A DNA stretch of 64,000 nt from Holophagales bacterium (GTDB lineage Bacteria; Acidobacteriota; Thermoanaerobaculia; Multivoradales; Multivoraceae), in NCBI GenBank assembly GCA_009845425.1, contig VXZQ01000012.1, positions 124,001-188,000 on the forward strand. Direction: 5' to 3'. Below are positions 1 through 9,302 of this stretch, one piece after another. The notes under the pieces are model-generated. The model made no database searches. It had not been told where the DNA came from and was given only the letters and a program-made list of their open reading frames with translations. Made by a program: the position numbers and the translations under genes. Within the stretch, counting starts at the first letter, position 1, and each line of letters starts with the position of its first letter.

Positions 1-263
1 TCTGGAACGAGGCCCTCTCTCGTGGCTGGGTGGCCGATCTCGCCGCGTCCGGCGCCGTCTTCGGGACCCCGGGCTGCGGTCCCTGCATGGGCAACCATCT
101 CGGCGTGCTGGCCCCGGGCGAAGTCTGCATCTCCAGCGCCAACCGGAACTTCCAGGGCCGGATGGGAGACCGGGGAGCCGAGATCTACCTGGCCTCTCCG
201 GCCGTCGTAGCGGCGAGCGCTATCGCCGGCAGGATCGTCCATCCCCGGGAGGTGGTCGAGTGA
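1..263 (+). CDS. 3-isopropylmalate dehydratase / homoaconitase large subunit, C-terminal fragment
   Basis: The reading frame is open from the window edge (first full codon at base 3) to TGA at 261-263, so this is only the C-terminal part of a larger aconitase-family protein. The visible residues include [17 protein letters not shown] and FQGRMGD. These are the hallmark of the large subunit of isopropylmalate dehydratase or homoaconitase, and GCGPCMG carries two cysteines of the 4Fe-4S cluster. The partner small subunit follows with a 4-base GTGA overlap, so the two are translationally coupled. Whether the substrate is isopropylmalate (leucine) or homocitrate (lysine) cannot be told from this fragment. 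The downstream dehydrogenase leans toward the homoisocitrate/isocitrate side. The GTG at base 30 is internal. Confidence 0.9.
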   Translation, partial: WNEALSRGWVADLAASGAVFGTPGCGPCMGNHLGVLAPGEVCISSANRNFQGRMGDRGAEIYLASPAVVAASAIAGRIVHPREVVE

Positions 264-778
264 ACGATCCGGTGGATGTGGCGGAGCGTTTCCGTGGCCG
301 CGTGTTCCGCTACGGCGACCACGTGAACACGGACGTCATCTTTCCCGGCCGCTACACCTATACGAAGAGCCGGCCGGAAGATGTCGCTCCCCACGCTCTG
401 GAGGACCTCGACCCGACCTTTGTCGAGCGCGTGCGACCCGGCGACGTGATCGTCGCCGGCTGGAACTGGGGCTGCGGTTCGAGCCGCGAGCAGGCGGCGG
501 TCTGCCTGCGGTACTCCGGTGTCGGCGCGGTGGTCGCGCGCAGCTTCGGCCGCATCTTCTACCGCAATGCGCTGAACAACGGTTTGCTCGCGATCGTCTG
601 CCCGGGGGCGGTGGACGCCCTGGAGGAGGGCGCCGAGGTGGAGATCGATCTCGAAGCGTCCGCGATCCGCTGCGGCGAGGCCGCCTACGGCTTCTCGCCC
701 TTCAGCACGGCCGTGCGCTCCATGATCGCGGCCGGCGGCCTGATCGAGCAGACGAAGCGCCGGCTGGCGGCGGGGTAG
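260..778 (+). CDS. 3-isopropylmalate dehydratase / homoaconitase small subunit (LeuD/LysU-like)
   Basis: This 172-residue protein has the length and swivel-domain motifs of the small subunit of isopropylmalate dehydratase or homoaconitase. [10 protein letters not shown] lies near residue 24, GCGSSREQA near residue 72 (the substrate-binding loop), and [16 protein letters not shown] near 94. It pairs with the large subunit just upstream to form the cytoplasmic hydro-lyase that isomerises 2-isopropylmalate or dehydrates/hydrates homocitrate. The start is the GTG that overlaps the upstream stop (GTGA), and no closer alternative is needed. Substrate assignment is an inference from the operon: the next gene carries ENTEGLY, not the loop usual in LeuB. 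Confidence 0.92.
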   Translation: MNDPVDVAERFRGRVFRYGDHVNTDVIFPGRYTYTKSRPEDVAPHALEDLDPTFVERVRPGDVIVAGWNWGCGSSREQAAVCLRYSGVGAVVARSFGRIFYRNALNNGLLAIVCPGAVDALEEGAEVEIDLEASAIRCGEAAYGFSPFSTAVRSMIAAGGLIEQTKRRLAAG

Positions 779-785
779 CGGCGGC

Positions 786-1814
786 GTGACAGGGAGCCAA
801 GGCGATCTGGCGACTGGACCCGTCCGCCTCGCTCTGATCGGCGGCGACGGCATCGGCCCGGAGGTTGTCGACGCAGCGGTACGGGTCGTCGACGCAGTCT
901 GCGGCGACCGGATCGAATGGGTCGAGGCCGAGATGGGCTGGGGCACCTTCGAGCGCACCGGTCGCGCGCTGCCCGCGACTACCGTCGAGATCCTCGAACG
1001 CTGCGCCGGCGCCATGTTCGGCGCCGTTTCCTCGCCGAGCCATGCGGTCGACGGATATCGGAGTCCGATCGTCGAGCTGCGGCGACGCCTGGACCTCTAT
1101 GCGAACGTGCGGCCGCTCAAGAGCGGCGCCGTCGACGCCGTCGTCGTGCGTGAGAACACGGAAGGCTTGTACGCTGGCCGCGAACGTTGGGAACGGGAAG
1201 CCGAGGTGGCGATCGCGGAGCGGGTCATCAGCCGCCGGGCGACGGAGCGCATCGTCCGCTTCGCCTGCGAACTGGCGCTGTCACGGGCGGCCCAACGGCG
1301 CAGCCCGGCCCGTCTGACCGTCGTCCACAAGGCGAACGTCCTGCGCGTGAGTGACGGCCTGTTCCGCGAGACGGCGCTCGACGTCGCGGCCGGCTTCCCG
1401 GGGATCGAAGTCGAGGAGCAGCTCGTCGACTCGATGGTCTACCGGCTCATCCTCGAACCGGAGCGCTACGACGTGATCGTCGCGCCGAATCTCTACGGCG
1501 ACATTCTGAGCGACGCGGGCGCTGCTCTCGTTGGCGGTCTCGGCGTCGTCGGCTCGGCCAACTGCGGCGAGCGCTTCTGCCTTGCCGAGCCGGTGCACGG
1601 TAGCGCTCCCGACATCGCGGGAGGTGGGATTGCAAATCCGGTCGCGGCCGTTTCGGCCGCCGCGCTGCTCCTTGAGCGGGTCAGCCTCGCCGACGCCGCG
1701 GTCCGGATTGACGAGCTGGTTGAGAACTGCCGAAAGAACGGCCCAAGGACTCCCGACCGGGGCGGCGACGCCACGACAGAGGACGTCGTCGCTTACCTGC
1801 TGGCTCGGGTCTGA
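786..1814 (+). CDS. Isocitrate/isopropylmalate dehydrogenase family (homoisocitrate or isopropylmalate dehydrogenase)
   Basis: This 342-residue beta-decarboxylating dehydrogenase starts at GTG, seven bases after the small subunit stop. It has GGDGIGPEV near the N terminus, RRRLDLYANVRP near residue 100, VVRENTEGLYAGRE near 120, a Lys/Asn pair in HKANVLR near 180, the metal-binding PNLYGDILSD near 240, and the NAD-site HGSAPDIAG near 270. The family oxidises and decarboxylates 3-isopropylmalate, isocitrate, homoisocitrate or tartrate. ENTEGLY is typical of the isocitrate/homoisocitrate branch, whereas LeuB usually has a different loop there. With the upstream dehydratase this could serve leucine or alpha-aminoadipate lysine synthesis. 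The motif favours the latter, but I cannot decide. Confidence 0.85.
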   Translation: MTGSQGDLATGPVRLALIGGDGIGPEVVDAAVRVVDAVCGDRIEWVEAEMGWGTFERTGRALPATTVEILERCAGAMFGAVSSPSHAVDGYRSPIVELRRRLDLYANVRPLKSGAVDAVVVRENTEGLYAGRERWEREAEVAIAERVISRRATERIVRFACELALSRAAQRRSPARLTVVHKANVLRVSDGLFRETALDVAAGFPGIEVEEQLVDSMVYRLILEPERYDVIVAPNLYGDILSDAGAALVGGLGVVGSANCGERFCLAEPVHGSAPDIAGGGIANPVAAVSAAALLLERVSLADAAVRIDELVENCRKNGPRTPDRGGDATTEDVVAYLLARV

Positions 1815-4800
1815 CTACTGCTGGAACCAGAACGGCTTGCGCTGCACCTTCTCGCCGGCGACTTCGTTCATCGACAGGGCGTCGAAGATGCGGCCGCCGA
1901 CCATGACGTACCGGACGAGCTCCGAGCTCCGCAGGTTCTCGAGCGGGTTCTGCTCGAGGACGATCAGATCGGCGAGCTTGCCGGCTTCGAGCGAGCCGAG
2001 GTCGGCTTCCATGCCGATGTAGCGGGCGCCGTTGATCGTGCCGGCGATCAGGGCCCGGTGGGGTGACATCCCGCCCTGCTCGAACATCCACATCTCCCAG
2101 TGCGCGGCGAGGCCCTCGCGCTGGCCGTGGGCGCCGAGCATGATCGGGACGCCGGCCTGGTCCAGGACGTTGGTGACCTGGGCGGCCAGGATGTGGTTGT
2201 ACTCCCCTTCCGGCGCCTTCTGGCGGCGGCGGGAGCGGGCGTCGATCACCTCCTGCGGCACGTAGTTGAGCAGCCGCTCGTTGGCCCAGACGTCCGTGTG
2301 CTCGTACCAGTAGTCCTCGCCCTGGATGCCGCCGTAGGCCACCCCCAGGGTGGGCGTGTTGCCGACCCGGCTGCTGCCCCAGAACTGGATGACGTCGTCG
2401 TAGATCGCGCCCACCGAGAGCGAGTGCTCGATGCCGGTGTGGCCGTCGGCGACCATCGTCATGTTGTGCTGGAACAGGGCGCCGCCCTCGTTGACGACGA
2501 GCATGCCGAGGTCCTGTGCCGCGGCGACGATCATCTGGCGCTGGTCGCGCCGCGGCTGGTTGTAGCTCTTGACGCTGATCGCGCCGACCTTCTGCAGGCG
2601 GCGCAGGTGCTGGACCGCGTCGTCGGGTTCCTCGACGATCGCGCGGAAGGAACCGAGAGCGCCGTAGAGGATCGTGCCGGTGGCGAACAGCCGCGGGCCG
2701 ACGATCACGCCCGCCTGCTGCATTTCGCTGGCGGCGAAGAAGGTGCTCGTGTCGGTCGAGGGGTCGTGGGCCGTCGTCACGCCGAAGGTGAGGGTCGCGT
2801 AGAGCTCCGAGTTCTGCTGCGGGATGACCTCCTGGCTGCCTTGGGGCCCGTGCCAGTGGACGTCGATCAGACCGGGCATGACGGTCAGACCGGAGGCGTC
2901 GATCACCGTGGCGCCGGCCGGTACATCGACCTGGCGGGACGGGCCGACGGCCGCGATCCGGTCGCCGTCGACGACGACCGTGCCGCGGCGGATGATCTCC
3001 ATGTTGTCTTCGCCGGCCATCGTGATCAGGCGGGCGTTCGTGATCGCGATCACATCGTCGGGGCGGTAGGCGTCCACGTCGAAGCCGAGGTCGATGCCAA
3101 CCTGCTGCTCTTCCGCTTCGTCGTCTGCCTGGCTGTCCTCGCCGGCTTCTTCCGTTGCGGCAAACACATCCTTGAGCTCGCGCTCGAACAGTTCCGGCCC
3201 CAGCGCCCAGTAGAGCGTCGAGCTGTCGCCTGAGAAGTGGAGGTAGGTACCGTCGTCGGTCGAGACGTTGCGCACCGGCAGGCCTGGCGTGGCCGGTCCG
3301 ACCTCGATCGCCCTGGATGCCGGTGTGAACGGCACGACGTGGGCGTCGAAACGTTCGGCGAAGGCCAGCCAGCGGCCGTCCGGCGACACTCGCATCTCGG
3401 TGGCCACCTTGCTGCCGGCATGATCGCGCGGCCCGGCCTCGCCGACGCTTGAGAGCGGCAGGCTGCGGAGCAACTGCCGGTCCCATCGCTGGGGCGCGGT
3501 GAAGTAGACGCGCTCGGAATCGGCGCCGAAGTGCGGGTTGGAGCCGGATCGCGAGAAGCGCACCGGCGCGCTCTCGCCGCTGGCATCGATCCGGTAGAGG
3601 CCCGGATCCTTGGACCAGAGGGGACTCAGGATGCCGCCGCTGCGGCTCTTGCGGTAGACCACCGTCTCGCCGTCCGGCGAGAAGGCCGGTTCGAGGTAGA
3701 AGCCGGGATCGGGGGTGAGCTTGCGTGCTTCGCCGCCGGAGGCGGGCGCGATGCGAACCGAGCCCAGGTCCTCGTCGTGCCAGGTCGTGTAGACGATCCA
3801 CTCGCCGTCGCGCGACCAGGACGGGTAGAACTCGAAGTGGTCGTTCTGGGTCGTCAGTCGCCGCGGCTCGCCGACTTCGCCGGTCTCGGGATTGCGGCTG
3901 CGGGTCCACAGCCGGCCGAGGCTCTGGAAGACGACCTGGTCGCCGGCGGGGGAAACCTGGATCCAGCGCAGCATCTTCGTCCGGAACGTCTCCGGCGCCG
4001 CTTCGAAGTCGAACGCGAGCGCCCGCTTCATCCGGTGGATCGCCCGGACGCGGAACGGGATGGCCTCGACCTCGAGCGTTTCGACGTCGATCCGGTGGAG
4101 GCCACCCCGTGCCCAGAAGACGATCGAGCGGCTGTCCGGCGTCCAGGCCATCGTCGAATAGACGCCGTGGACGGCCCAGATCTCCTGCATGTCCCGGTCG
4201 AGCGCGTCGTAGATGGGGATGTTCTCGCCGCTTCGCAGATCGTGGAGGAAGAGGTGACTCTGGAAGCGGATGCGGCGGACGAAGGCGAGGTACTTGCCGT
4301 CCGGCGACGGGGTCGGCCGCACCGCGCCGCCGGGGCCGGCGATCACCGACTCGATGTCGCCGGTCTCGCGGTCGATGCGGCGGATGGAGTAGATGCCCTC
4401 GGCCGCGTTCTTGCCGTACTGGAACGTGCCGCCCGGGGTCGTGTCCTGGCTGAAGTAGACGTACCGCCCATCGGGCGAGAAGGCGGGTTCGCCGAGGTCC
4501 TTCTGCTCGTTCGGTTTCTCGTTCAACTGCAGGCCCGAGCCCTCGCCGCTGGCGTGGTAGAGCCAGATCTCGCCGCTGCCGAGCGACCGGGTCGAGACGA
4601 AGTGCTTGCGGGCGGCGATGAAGCGCCCGTCCGGGCTCCAGACCGGGTTGTTGACGAGCCGGAAGTCCTCGCGGCTGATCTGCCGCGGCTCGCCGCCGTC
4701 CGCGGGAATCGTCCACACGTTGTCGCCGCCGCTCCGGTCGCTGATGAAGGCGATCTCGGAGCCGTCCGGGCTGAACCGCGGCATCATGTCCCACACCATG

Positions 4801-5069
4801 CCGTTCGTCAGCGCTTCGGCCTCGCCGCCGCCGATCGGCAGCATGTAGAGGTCGCCCAGCAGGTCGAAGACGATCCGCTCGCCGTCGGGTGAGACGTCGA
4901 GGTTCAGCCACGTGCCCTCGGTCACATCGAGCTCGAACTCGTACTCGTCCCCGGGTGGGTCGTTGACGTCCCACTCGTCGTCGGCGAAGGCGGGGACGGC
5001 CGCGAGCGCCAGGAGCAAGCAGGTAGAGAGCTGAAACCGAAGGCTGGAGCACAGGGATAGGCGTGTCAT
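1815..5069 (-). CDS. Exported amidohydrolase with N-terminal TolB/WD40-like beta-propeller
   Basis: This 1084-residue protein has a signal peptide (ATG, then a hydrophobic stretch ending AVPAFA). Residues about 40-640 carry many 'SPDG' blades (for example FSPDGSEIAF and WSPDGRFIAA), the signature of PD40/TolB-type propellers. An acidic linker near 655 leads into an amidohydrolase domain. That domain has GLIDVHWHG (HxH metal ligands), SVKSY (possible bridging lysine), HTGIEHS and LGAHGQ. This fusion is common in soil and marine bacteria and is annotated as a Xaa-Pro/imidazolonepropionase-like amidohydrolase; the true substrate is unknown. The stop codon abuts the stop of the plus-strand dehydrogenase. 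A promoter-like TAGACT lies eight bases before the ATG. Confidence 0.88.
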   Translation of the reverse strand: MTRLSLCSSLRFQLSTCLLLALAAVPAFADDEWDVNDPPGDEYEFELDVTEGTWLNLDVSPDGERIVFDLLGDLYMLPIGGGEAEALTNGMVWDMMPRFSPDGSEIAFISDRSGGDNVWTIPADGGEPRQISREDFRLVNNPVWSPDGRFIAARKHFVSTRSLGSGEIWLYHASGEGSGLQLNEKPNEQKDLGEPAFSPDGRYVYFSQDTTPGGTFQYGKNAAEGIYSIRRIDRETGDIESVIAGPGGAVRPTPSPDGKYLAFVRRIRFQSHLFLHDLRSGENIPIYDALDRDMQEIWAVHGVYSTMAWTPDSRSIVFWARGGLHRIDVETLEVEAIPFRVRAIHRMKRALAFDFEAAPETFRTKMLRWIQVSPAGDQVVFQSLGRLWTRSRNPETGEVGEPRRLTTQNDHFEFYPSWSRDGEWIVYTTWHDEDLGSVRIAPASGGEARKLTPDPGFYLEPAFSPDGETVVYRKSRSGGILSPLWSKDPGLYRIDASGESAPVRFSRSGSNPHFGADSERVYFTAPQRWDRQLLRSLPLSSVGEAGPRDHAGSKVATEMRVSPDGRWLAFAERFDAHVVPFTPASRAIEVGPATPGLPVRNVSTDDGTYLHFSGDSSTLYWALGPELFERELKDVFAATEEAGEDSQADDEAEEQQVGIDLGFDVDAYRPDDVIAITNARLITMAGEDNMEIIRRGTVVVDGDRIAAVGPSRQVDVPAGATVIDASGLTVMPGLIDVHWHGPQGSQEVIPQQNSELYATLTFGVTTAHDPSTDTSTFFAASEMQQAGVIVGPRLFATGTILYGALGSFRAIVEEPDDAVQHLRRLQKVGAISVKSYNQPRRDQRQMIVAAAQDLGMLVVNEGGALFQHNMTMVADGHTGIEHSLSVGAIYDDVIQFWGSSRVGNTPTLGVAYGGIQGEDYWYEHTDVWANERLLNYVPQEVIDARSRRRQKAPEGEYNHILAAQVTNVLDQAGVPIMLGAHGQREGLAAHWEMWMFEQGGMSPHRALIAGTINGARYIGMEADLGSLEAGKLADLIVLEQNPLENLRSSELVRYVMVGGRIFDALSMNEVAGEKVQRKPFWFQQ

Positions 5070-5081
5070 CCGGCGAGTCTA

Positions 5082-5096
5082 CGACCTGGAAGGTCG
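5082..5096. repeat. 15-bp palindrome between two minus-strand genes
   Basis: CGACCT-GGA-AGGTCG is a perfect 6-bp inverted repeat with a 3-base centre. It lies in the 46-base gap between the DUF5916 gene stop and the amidohydrolase start. It could be an operator for the amidohydrolase gene or a weak terminator of the DUF5916 gene. There is no T-tract. Confidence 0.35.
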
Positions 5097-5115
5097 ACTG
5101 AAGCCGGAGCGGCTG

Positions 5116-7329
5116 CTACGGCTGCCAGAGGTAGTTGAACTTGACGATCAGCTCGCGGCGGGCCGTTTCCCGGGCGGTGAAGATCGGGGCGTCCCAGTTG
5201 TGGTTGTAGACGACGAACAGGTTGGCGCCGGGCTTGTAGATCCAGTTGAAGCGGACATTGACGCCGGCCAGTTGAGCCGCGTCGTTGTACTGCGCCAGCG
5301 TGTTGAGGCGGAGGTCCGGGCTGAAGGCGGCGTCGAGGCGGACGGTGTAGATCGTGGCGGTGAAGTCGCCCTGCGGCAGCATGACGTCGTTGTAGTTCCA
5401 CTGGAACTCGGTCAGCAGGTGGCGCGACAGGCGGACGTAGCTCGACAGGACGTAGCTCCGACGGTCGCCGCCGAAGAACTCGCCGACGTTGATGTTGCCG
5501 CGCCAGGCCAGCCTCCGTCCCTGGTTGGAGAACCCCCGCAGGAAGATCGAATCGAACTCGTAGAGGCCCGCGGGGATCGCGATCCCCGGACTGATCTCGA
5601 AGGGCTCGAAGAGCTGCTCGACGTCGTTGACGAACGCCAGGCGAAAGCGGTCGTCGCCGGTGGTGCGCATGCCGACGGGGGCCAGGAGGAGCTTGCGGCT
5701 CTCCACCCGGCCCAGGCTCTCGCGCTCGAAGTAGTCGAGTTCCGCTTCGAGCGTCACGCTACGGACGACACCGCGGTTGATCCGCGGTTCCCAGCGCACC
5801 CTCGGGTTGTAGCGGCGAAAGTCCCGGCGCAAGAGAAAGCCGGAGCCGGGATCGAAGCCGGACTGGGCCTCCATCAGATCGACGTTGGCGCGCAGGGTGC
5901 GCGTCGTGTAGGCCCACCCGGCGCCGAGGGCCCCGGTATCGTCGCTCGGCCCTTGGTCCTCGCTGGCGGCCCCGAACAGGTAGAACTGCGACTGCCGGTT
6001 CGGCTTGTAGTCGACGTCGACGCCGTAGAGCCGGTTGCCTTCTCCGCCGCGCGGATCGAGTTCGGTGTAGATCATGCCGACGCTCGAACGCTCCCCGAGA
6101 TCGCGCTTGAGCCGGAAGACGCTGTGTTGCGTGGCGGCGGTCGCAGGCCGGTCGCCGGCCGCCACGGCCTCGGTTCCCACGGTCAGCAGGCCGAGGTTCC
6201 AGGCGCCGGCGCGGCCGGTGAGGCGCGCGCCGACGTCGATCGGAACCGCCTCGCCGCCGGCGAGACCGATGCGTCTCGAGAAGAAGGCCTTCATCAGCGG
6301 CGGCTGCATGCCCGGCGGGGCTGGCGGACCGAACTCGAAGATACCCGCGTTCTCCAGGAAGAACTCCCTCTTCTCGGGGAAGAAGAGCGAGAAGCGGGTC
6401 AGGTTGACCTGCTGCTGGTCGACCTCCACCTGCGCGAAGTCCGTGTTGTAGGTGAGATCGAGGGTCAGCGACCGCGTCAGTCCCCACTTCACGTCGATGC
6501 CGCCGTCGATGTCGGTGGTCGTATCGCTTGCCGGATCGCGTGGCTCTTCCGCGGCCGAGGCCAGGAGGAAGGGCTTGACGTCGAGCCGTCGCCCCGGCTT
6601 GACGTTCGAGATGCCGGCGAGGTCGCCGGCGAGCGAGACCCGGTGGGCAGCGTACATGCGAGTGACGGCGGACATGCCGATCTCGCGTCCGATCGGCGCC
6701 CAGTAGCTCTCCTCGTTCGTCCGGCGGACCACCCGGCGGACGTTGAGCCCCCAGACACTCTGCGCCGGTTCGAAGCGCAGGGTCGTGAAGGGGATCGCGA
6801 CCTCGGCCTGCCAGCCCTCCGCCGTCACGCGGGCCGAGGCGGTCCAGACCCCGTTCCACTCGATGTTCTGGTCCTTGCCCTCGTCCGTAACCAGGGAGTC
6901 GGTGCGGGCGCCGAGCGGGTTGACTTCGAAGGTGACGCTGTTTCGCTGGTCATGGAAAGTGTCGAGCACGATCGCCAGCGAGTCGTCGTTGCCTCCGTGG
7001 TCGGAGTCGCGCTGGAGCTCCCTGGCGACGATCGCCTCGGGCTCCGGGTCGTGGGCGCGGATCCCGAAGTAGAGCGTCGTCTCGGTGTACAGGACGGAGA
7101 ACTCGGTCTGCTGCGCGGCCGGGCGGTTGTCTTCCGGCTCGCGGGCGGTGAAGCCGGTGGCGACGGGCGCCTGGTCCCACACGGCTTCGTCGAGCACGCC
7201 GTCGACGCGGATGGGCGTGTCGATGCGGAGGGCATCGACGGTCGGCCGCGGGCTGGCGCTCGTCTGCGCCGCGGCGGGGGAGTACAGAAGGCCGAAGGCG
7301 AGCAGAAGGCCCGCCACGGTGCGGCGCAA
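5116..7329 (-). CDS. CBM9-like / DUF5916 outer-membrane-associated protein
   Basis: This is a secreted protein of about 738 residues. After the signal peptide (hydrophobic run ending SPAAAQ), residues about 25-210 look like a family-9 carbohydrate-binding-like domain (IRVDGVLDEAVWDQAP, FGIRAHDPEPEAI). The rest is the DUF5916 region, with amphipathic strands ending in an aromatic residue (KFNYLWQP at the C terminus), as in outer-membrane beta-barrels. The frame is open back to 7422, but that part overlaps the upstream gene and does not look like a signal peptide. I therefore choose TTG at 7329 (RR then hydrophobic core), with GTG at 7317 as the alternative. An AGGAG sits just before the TTG, closer than usual. 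The family often accompanies exported hydrolases, and its exact role is unknown. Confidence 0.82.
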   Translation of the reverse strand: MRRTVAGLLLAFGLLYSPAAAQTSASPRPTVDALRIDTPIRVDGVLDEAVWDQAPVATGFTAREPEDNRPAAQQTEFSVLYTETTLYFGIRAHDPEPEAIVARELQRDSDHGGNDDSLAIVLDTFHDQRNSVTFEVNPLGARTDSLVTDEGKDQNIEWNGVWTASARVTAEGWQAEVAIPFTTLRFEPAQSVWGLNVRRVVRRTNEESYWAPIGREIGMSAVTRMYAAHRVSLAGDLAGISNVKPGRRLDVKPFLLASAAEEPRDPASDTTTDIDGGIDVKWGLTRSLTLDLTYNTDFAQVEVDQQQVNLTRFSLFFPEKREFFLENAGIFEFGPPAPPGMQPPLMKAFFSRRIGLAGGEAVPIDVGARLTGRAGAWNLGLLTVGTEAVAAGDRPATAATQHSVFRLKRDLGERSSVGMIYTELDPRGGEGNRLYGVDVDYKPNRQSQFYLFGAASEDQGPSDDTGALGAGWAYTTRTLRANVDLMEAQSGFDPGSGFLLRRDFRRYNPRVRWEPRINRGVVRSVTLEAELDYFERESLGRVESRKLLLAPVGMRTTGDDRFRLAFVNDVEQLFEPFEISPGIAIPAGLYEFDSIFLRGFSNQGRRLAWRGNINVGEFFGGDRRSYVLSSYVRLSRHLLTEFQWNYNDVMLPQGDFTATIYTVRLDAAFSPDLRLNTLAQYNDAAQLAGVNVRFNWIYKPGANLFVVYNHNWDAPIFTARETARRELIVKFNYLWQP

Positions 7330-7333
7330 GCTC

Positions 7334-9193
7334 CTAGACGGCCTTCGTTCGCTGGTCGGCGAGGCTGAACTCCTGGTGCCAGGTCGAGTCGCCGCCGTCG
7401 CCCTTGCGGTCGACGACCACATCGACGAGGAAGGGTTCGCCGGCGCGCGTGACCTCGATGCCGCGGCGGATCGCGGGCCGCAGGTCGGCCGCCGACTCGA
7501 CGGTGACGCCGTCGACGCCCTGGCTTCTGGCGAGGCCGGCGAAGTCGATGTCGGGATCGCCGAGGTGCATGCCGGTGTAGCGGTTCGCCGCCTTCATCCT
7601 GCCGTCGTAGCGGGCGTAGGCGAAGCGGACCGTCTGGTAGTTCCGGTTGTTCGTGACCACGGTCAGCACCGGCACGCCGTAGCGGGCCTGGCTCCAGAAG
7701 CCGGCGGCGCTGTACATGACCGAACCGTCGCCAATGTTGCAGACGACCTGCCGGTCGGGCTGGCCCAGTTTGGCGCCGGTCGCGGCGCCGATGCCCCAGC
7801 CGAGGCCGGCACCGGAGGTCGCGAGCCAGGTCTTCTCGTCGTCGCGGTGGCCGGTGGAGAAGAACTGGTTCGAGCCGCTCAGGTTTTCGCTGACGATGAT
7901 CGCGTTCGGGTCGAGTTCCGTCTCGAGGACGTGGCCTAGCTCGTCGGCGTGGATCGGGTTCCGGCCGATGCTGGCCGGGTCGAGCTGCGGCTGCCGGCGG
8001 GCGGAGTCGGCTCTCGAGGAGCGGATCTTCTTGCGGCGGTCGTCGGTCGTGAGCGATTCGACAGCCTCGACGAGCGCTTCGGCGGCGAGCTTCGCGTTCG
8101 CGACCACGGCACGGCCGAACGGCCGGTCGCCGCCGATGGCCCCGGTGTTCAGGCCGATCCAGGCACTTTGGGAGCCCTCCGCGTCGGGGCCGGCGGCGGC
8201 GGTACCGCCGATGTCGCCGACGCCGATGCGGAGCACGAAGTCGCGGCCGCGGCTGTTGTAGCCGCCGGCGAACAGCGGGTGCATGCGCGGGAAGTTGTGG
8301 AACGGCCAGTTCGCGTCGGCCACCGGAACGTGGAGTAGCTCCGCGAGCTCCAGCACCGCCTGCTGGGCGCCCGCCTTGCTGACCTCGTCGCCGACGTGGA
8401 GGATCGGCGCCTCCGCCTCGATCAGCATCCGCGCCACAGCCTCGATGTCCTCCGTGCGGGCGGGAATGTCGTCCGGAATGATGAAGGAGGGACGGTCGTG
8501 AATCGCGGCGGAGACGCCCTTGGCCTCCAGGGCGTGGTTGGCCAGGGCCAGGTAGGTGGGGCCGCCGGGCGCCGTCGTCGCCACCTTGAAGGCGCGCCGG
8601 AGCATGACCGGAATGGACTCCGGATCCCGCGTCTCCCAGGACATCTTCGTGAACTGCCGGTTCACGTCCTTCTGGTCGAAGCCGGGTCGGGCCGCCAGCA
8701 GCAGGTTGTCGTCCTGCATCTCGTTGTCGAGCAGGCCCGCGGTGACGATCAGGGCGGAGCCGTCGCGGCTCGAGTTGTAGAGCTGGCCCGCGGATTGGGC
8801 GGTGCCGGCGATCACGTGGACGTTCACCAGTGCCGGTTCGCCCGAGGCCTTGTGGTAGCCGTCGGCCATCGAGATGACGATCCCCTCGTGCAGCCCCATG
8901 ATGAGCTGCATCTTCGGCCGGTCGAGGAAAGCGTCGAACAGGCCGACCTCGAAGGAACCGGGGTTGGTGAACAGGAATCGGACGCCGGCCGCCTCCATCT
9001 GTTCGACCATCAGCTCGCCGCCGGTGCCGGTGGCGGTACGGCTGCCCGTCTCCGGATCGGCGTTCGCCGCCGCGGCCGCGGCGTTGGCGGTGGACTCCGC
9101 GATCGAGCCGGTCAGCCCCAGCGCAGTCAGCGCCTGAATGAACCCGCGGCGCGAGAGATCGTTGCGGAGGAAGCGGTAGACCAGTTCGTTCAC
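7334..9193 (-). CDS. Tat-signal-bearing thiamine diphosphate-dependent enzyme (acetolactate synthase / benzoylformate decarboxylase-like)
   Basis: This 619-residue protein begins with a twin-arginine-like leader (SRRGFIQAL at residues 14-22, then ALGLTGS and an Ala-rich cleavage region). A full ThDP-enzyme fold follows. The N-terminal Pyr domain has the catalytic glutamate in LHEGIVISMADGYHKASG (E103). A central domain comes next, then the PP domain with GDGSVMYSAAGFW and a following asparagine pair (TNNRNYQ) binding ThDP and Mg. The family decarboxylates 2-oxoacids. A Tat signal would put it in the periplasm with cofactor already bound, which is unusual for this fold. The start GTG has GGGAGGA upstream. 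The stop lies just upstream of the DUF5916 gene. The substrate is not predictable. Confidence 0.85.
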   Translation of the reverse strand: MNELVYRFLRNDLSRRGFIQALTALGLTGSIAESTANAAAAAANADPETGSRTATGTGGELMVEQMEAAGVRFLFTNPGSFEVGLFDAFLDRPKMQLIMGLHEGIVISMADGYHKASGEPALVNVHVIAGTAQSAGQLYNSSRDGSALIVTAGLLDNEMQDDNLLLAARPGFDQKDVNRQFTKMSWETRDPESIPVMLRRAFKVATTAPGGPTYLALANHALEAKGVSAAIHDRPSFIIPDDIPARTEDIEAVARMLIEAEAPILHVGDEVSKAGAQQAVLELAELLHVPVADANWPFHNFPRMHPLFAGGYNSRGRDFVLRIGVGDIGGTAAAGPDAEGSQSAWIGLNTGAIGGDRPFGRAVVANAKLAAEALVEAVESLTTDDRRKKIRSSRADSARRQPQLDPASIGRNPIHADELGHVLETELDPNAIIVSENLSGSNQFFSTGHRDDEKTWLATSGAGLGWGIGAATGAKLGQPDRQVVCNIGDGSVMYSAAGFWSQARYGVPVLTVVTNNRNYQTVRFAYARYDGRMKAANRYTGMHLGDPDIDFAGLARSQGVDGVTVESAADLRPAIRRGIEVTRAGEPFLVDVVVDRKGDGGDSTWHQEFSLADQRTKAV

Positions 9194-9253
9194 GGTGAGT
9201 CCTCCCGTTTGGTGCGCCTCTCAGGGCGCCGGCGTGCGATGCTGCGGGTCCAC

Positions 9254-9262
9254 AGCGTAACA
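9254..9262 (-). promoter_or_regulatory. Extended -10-like promoter motif for the ThDP enzyme gene
   Basis: On the minus strand this reads TGTTACGCT, about 60 bases before the GTG at 9193. The identical 9-mer precedes the selenoprotein gene (15886-15894). No convincing -35 box is visible. Confidence 0.4.
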
Positions 9263-9302
9263 GCCGGCGGCGACGTGGGCCGCGGCACGGTGAGCCGATC
9301 GC

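Noticed and set aside
1681-5052. A 1123-residue open frame antisense-phase to the propeller-amidohydrolase gene
   Set aside because: It has low-complexity Arg/Pro/Gly sequence with no domain. It is the GC-rich shadow of the real gene in another frame on the same strand.
5200-7368. A 722-residue plus-strand frame opposite the DUF5916 gene
   Set aside because: Val/Glu/Arg/Gly-rich with no recognisable motif; an antisense shadow caused by codon bias.
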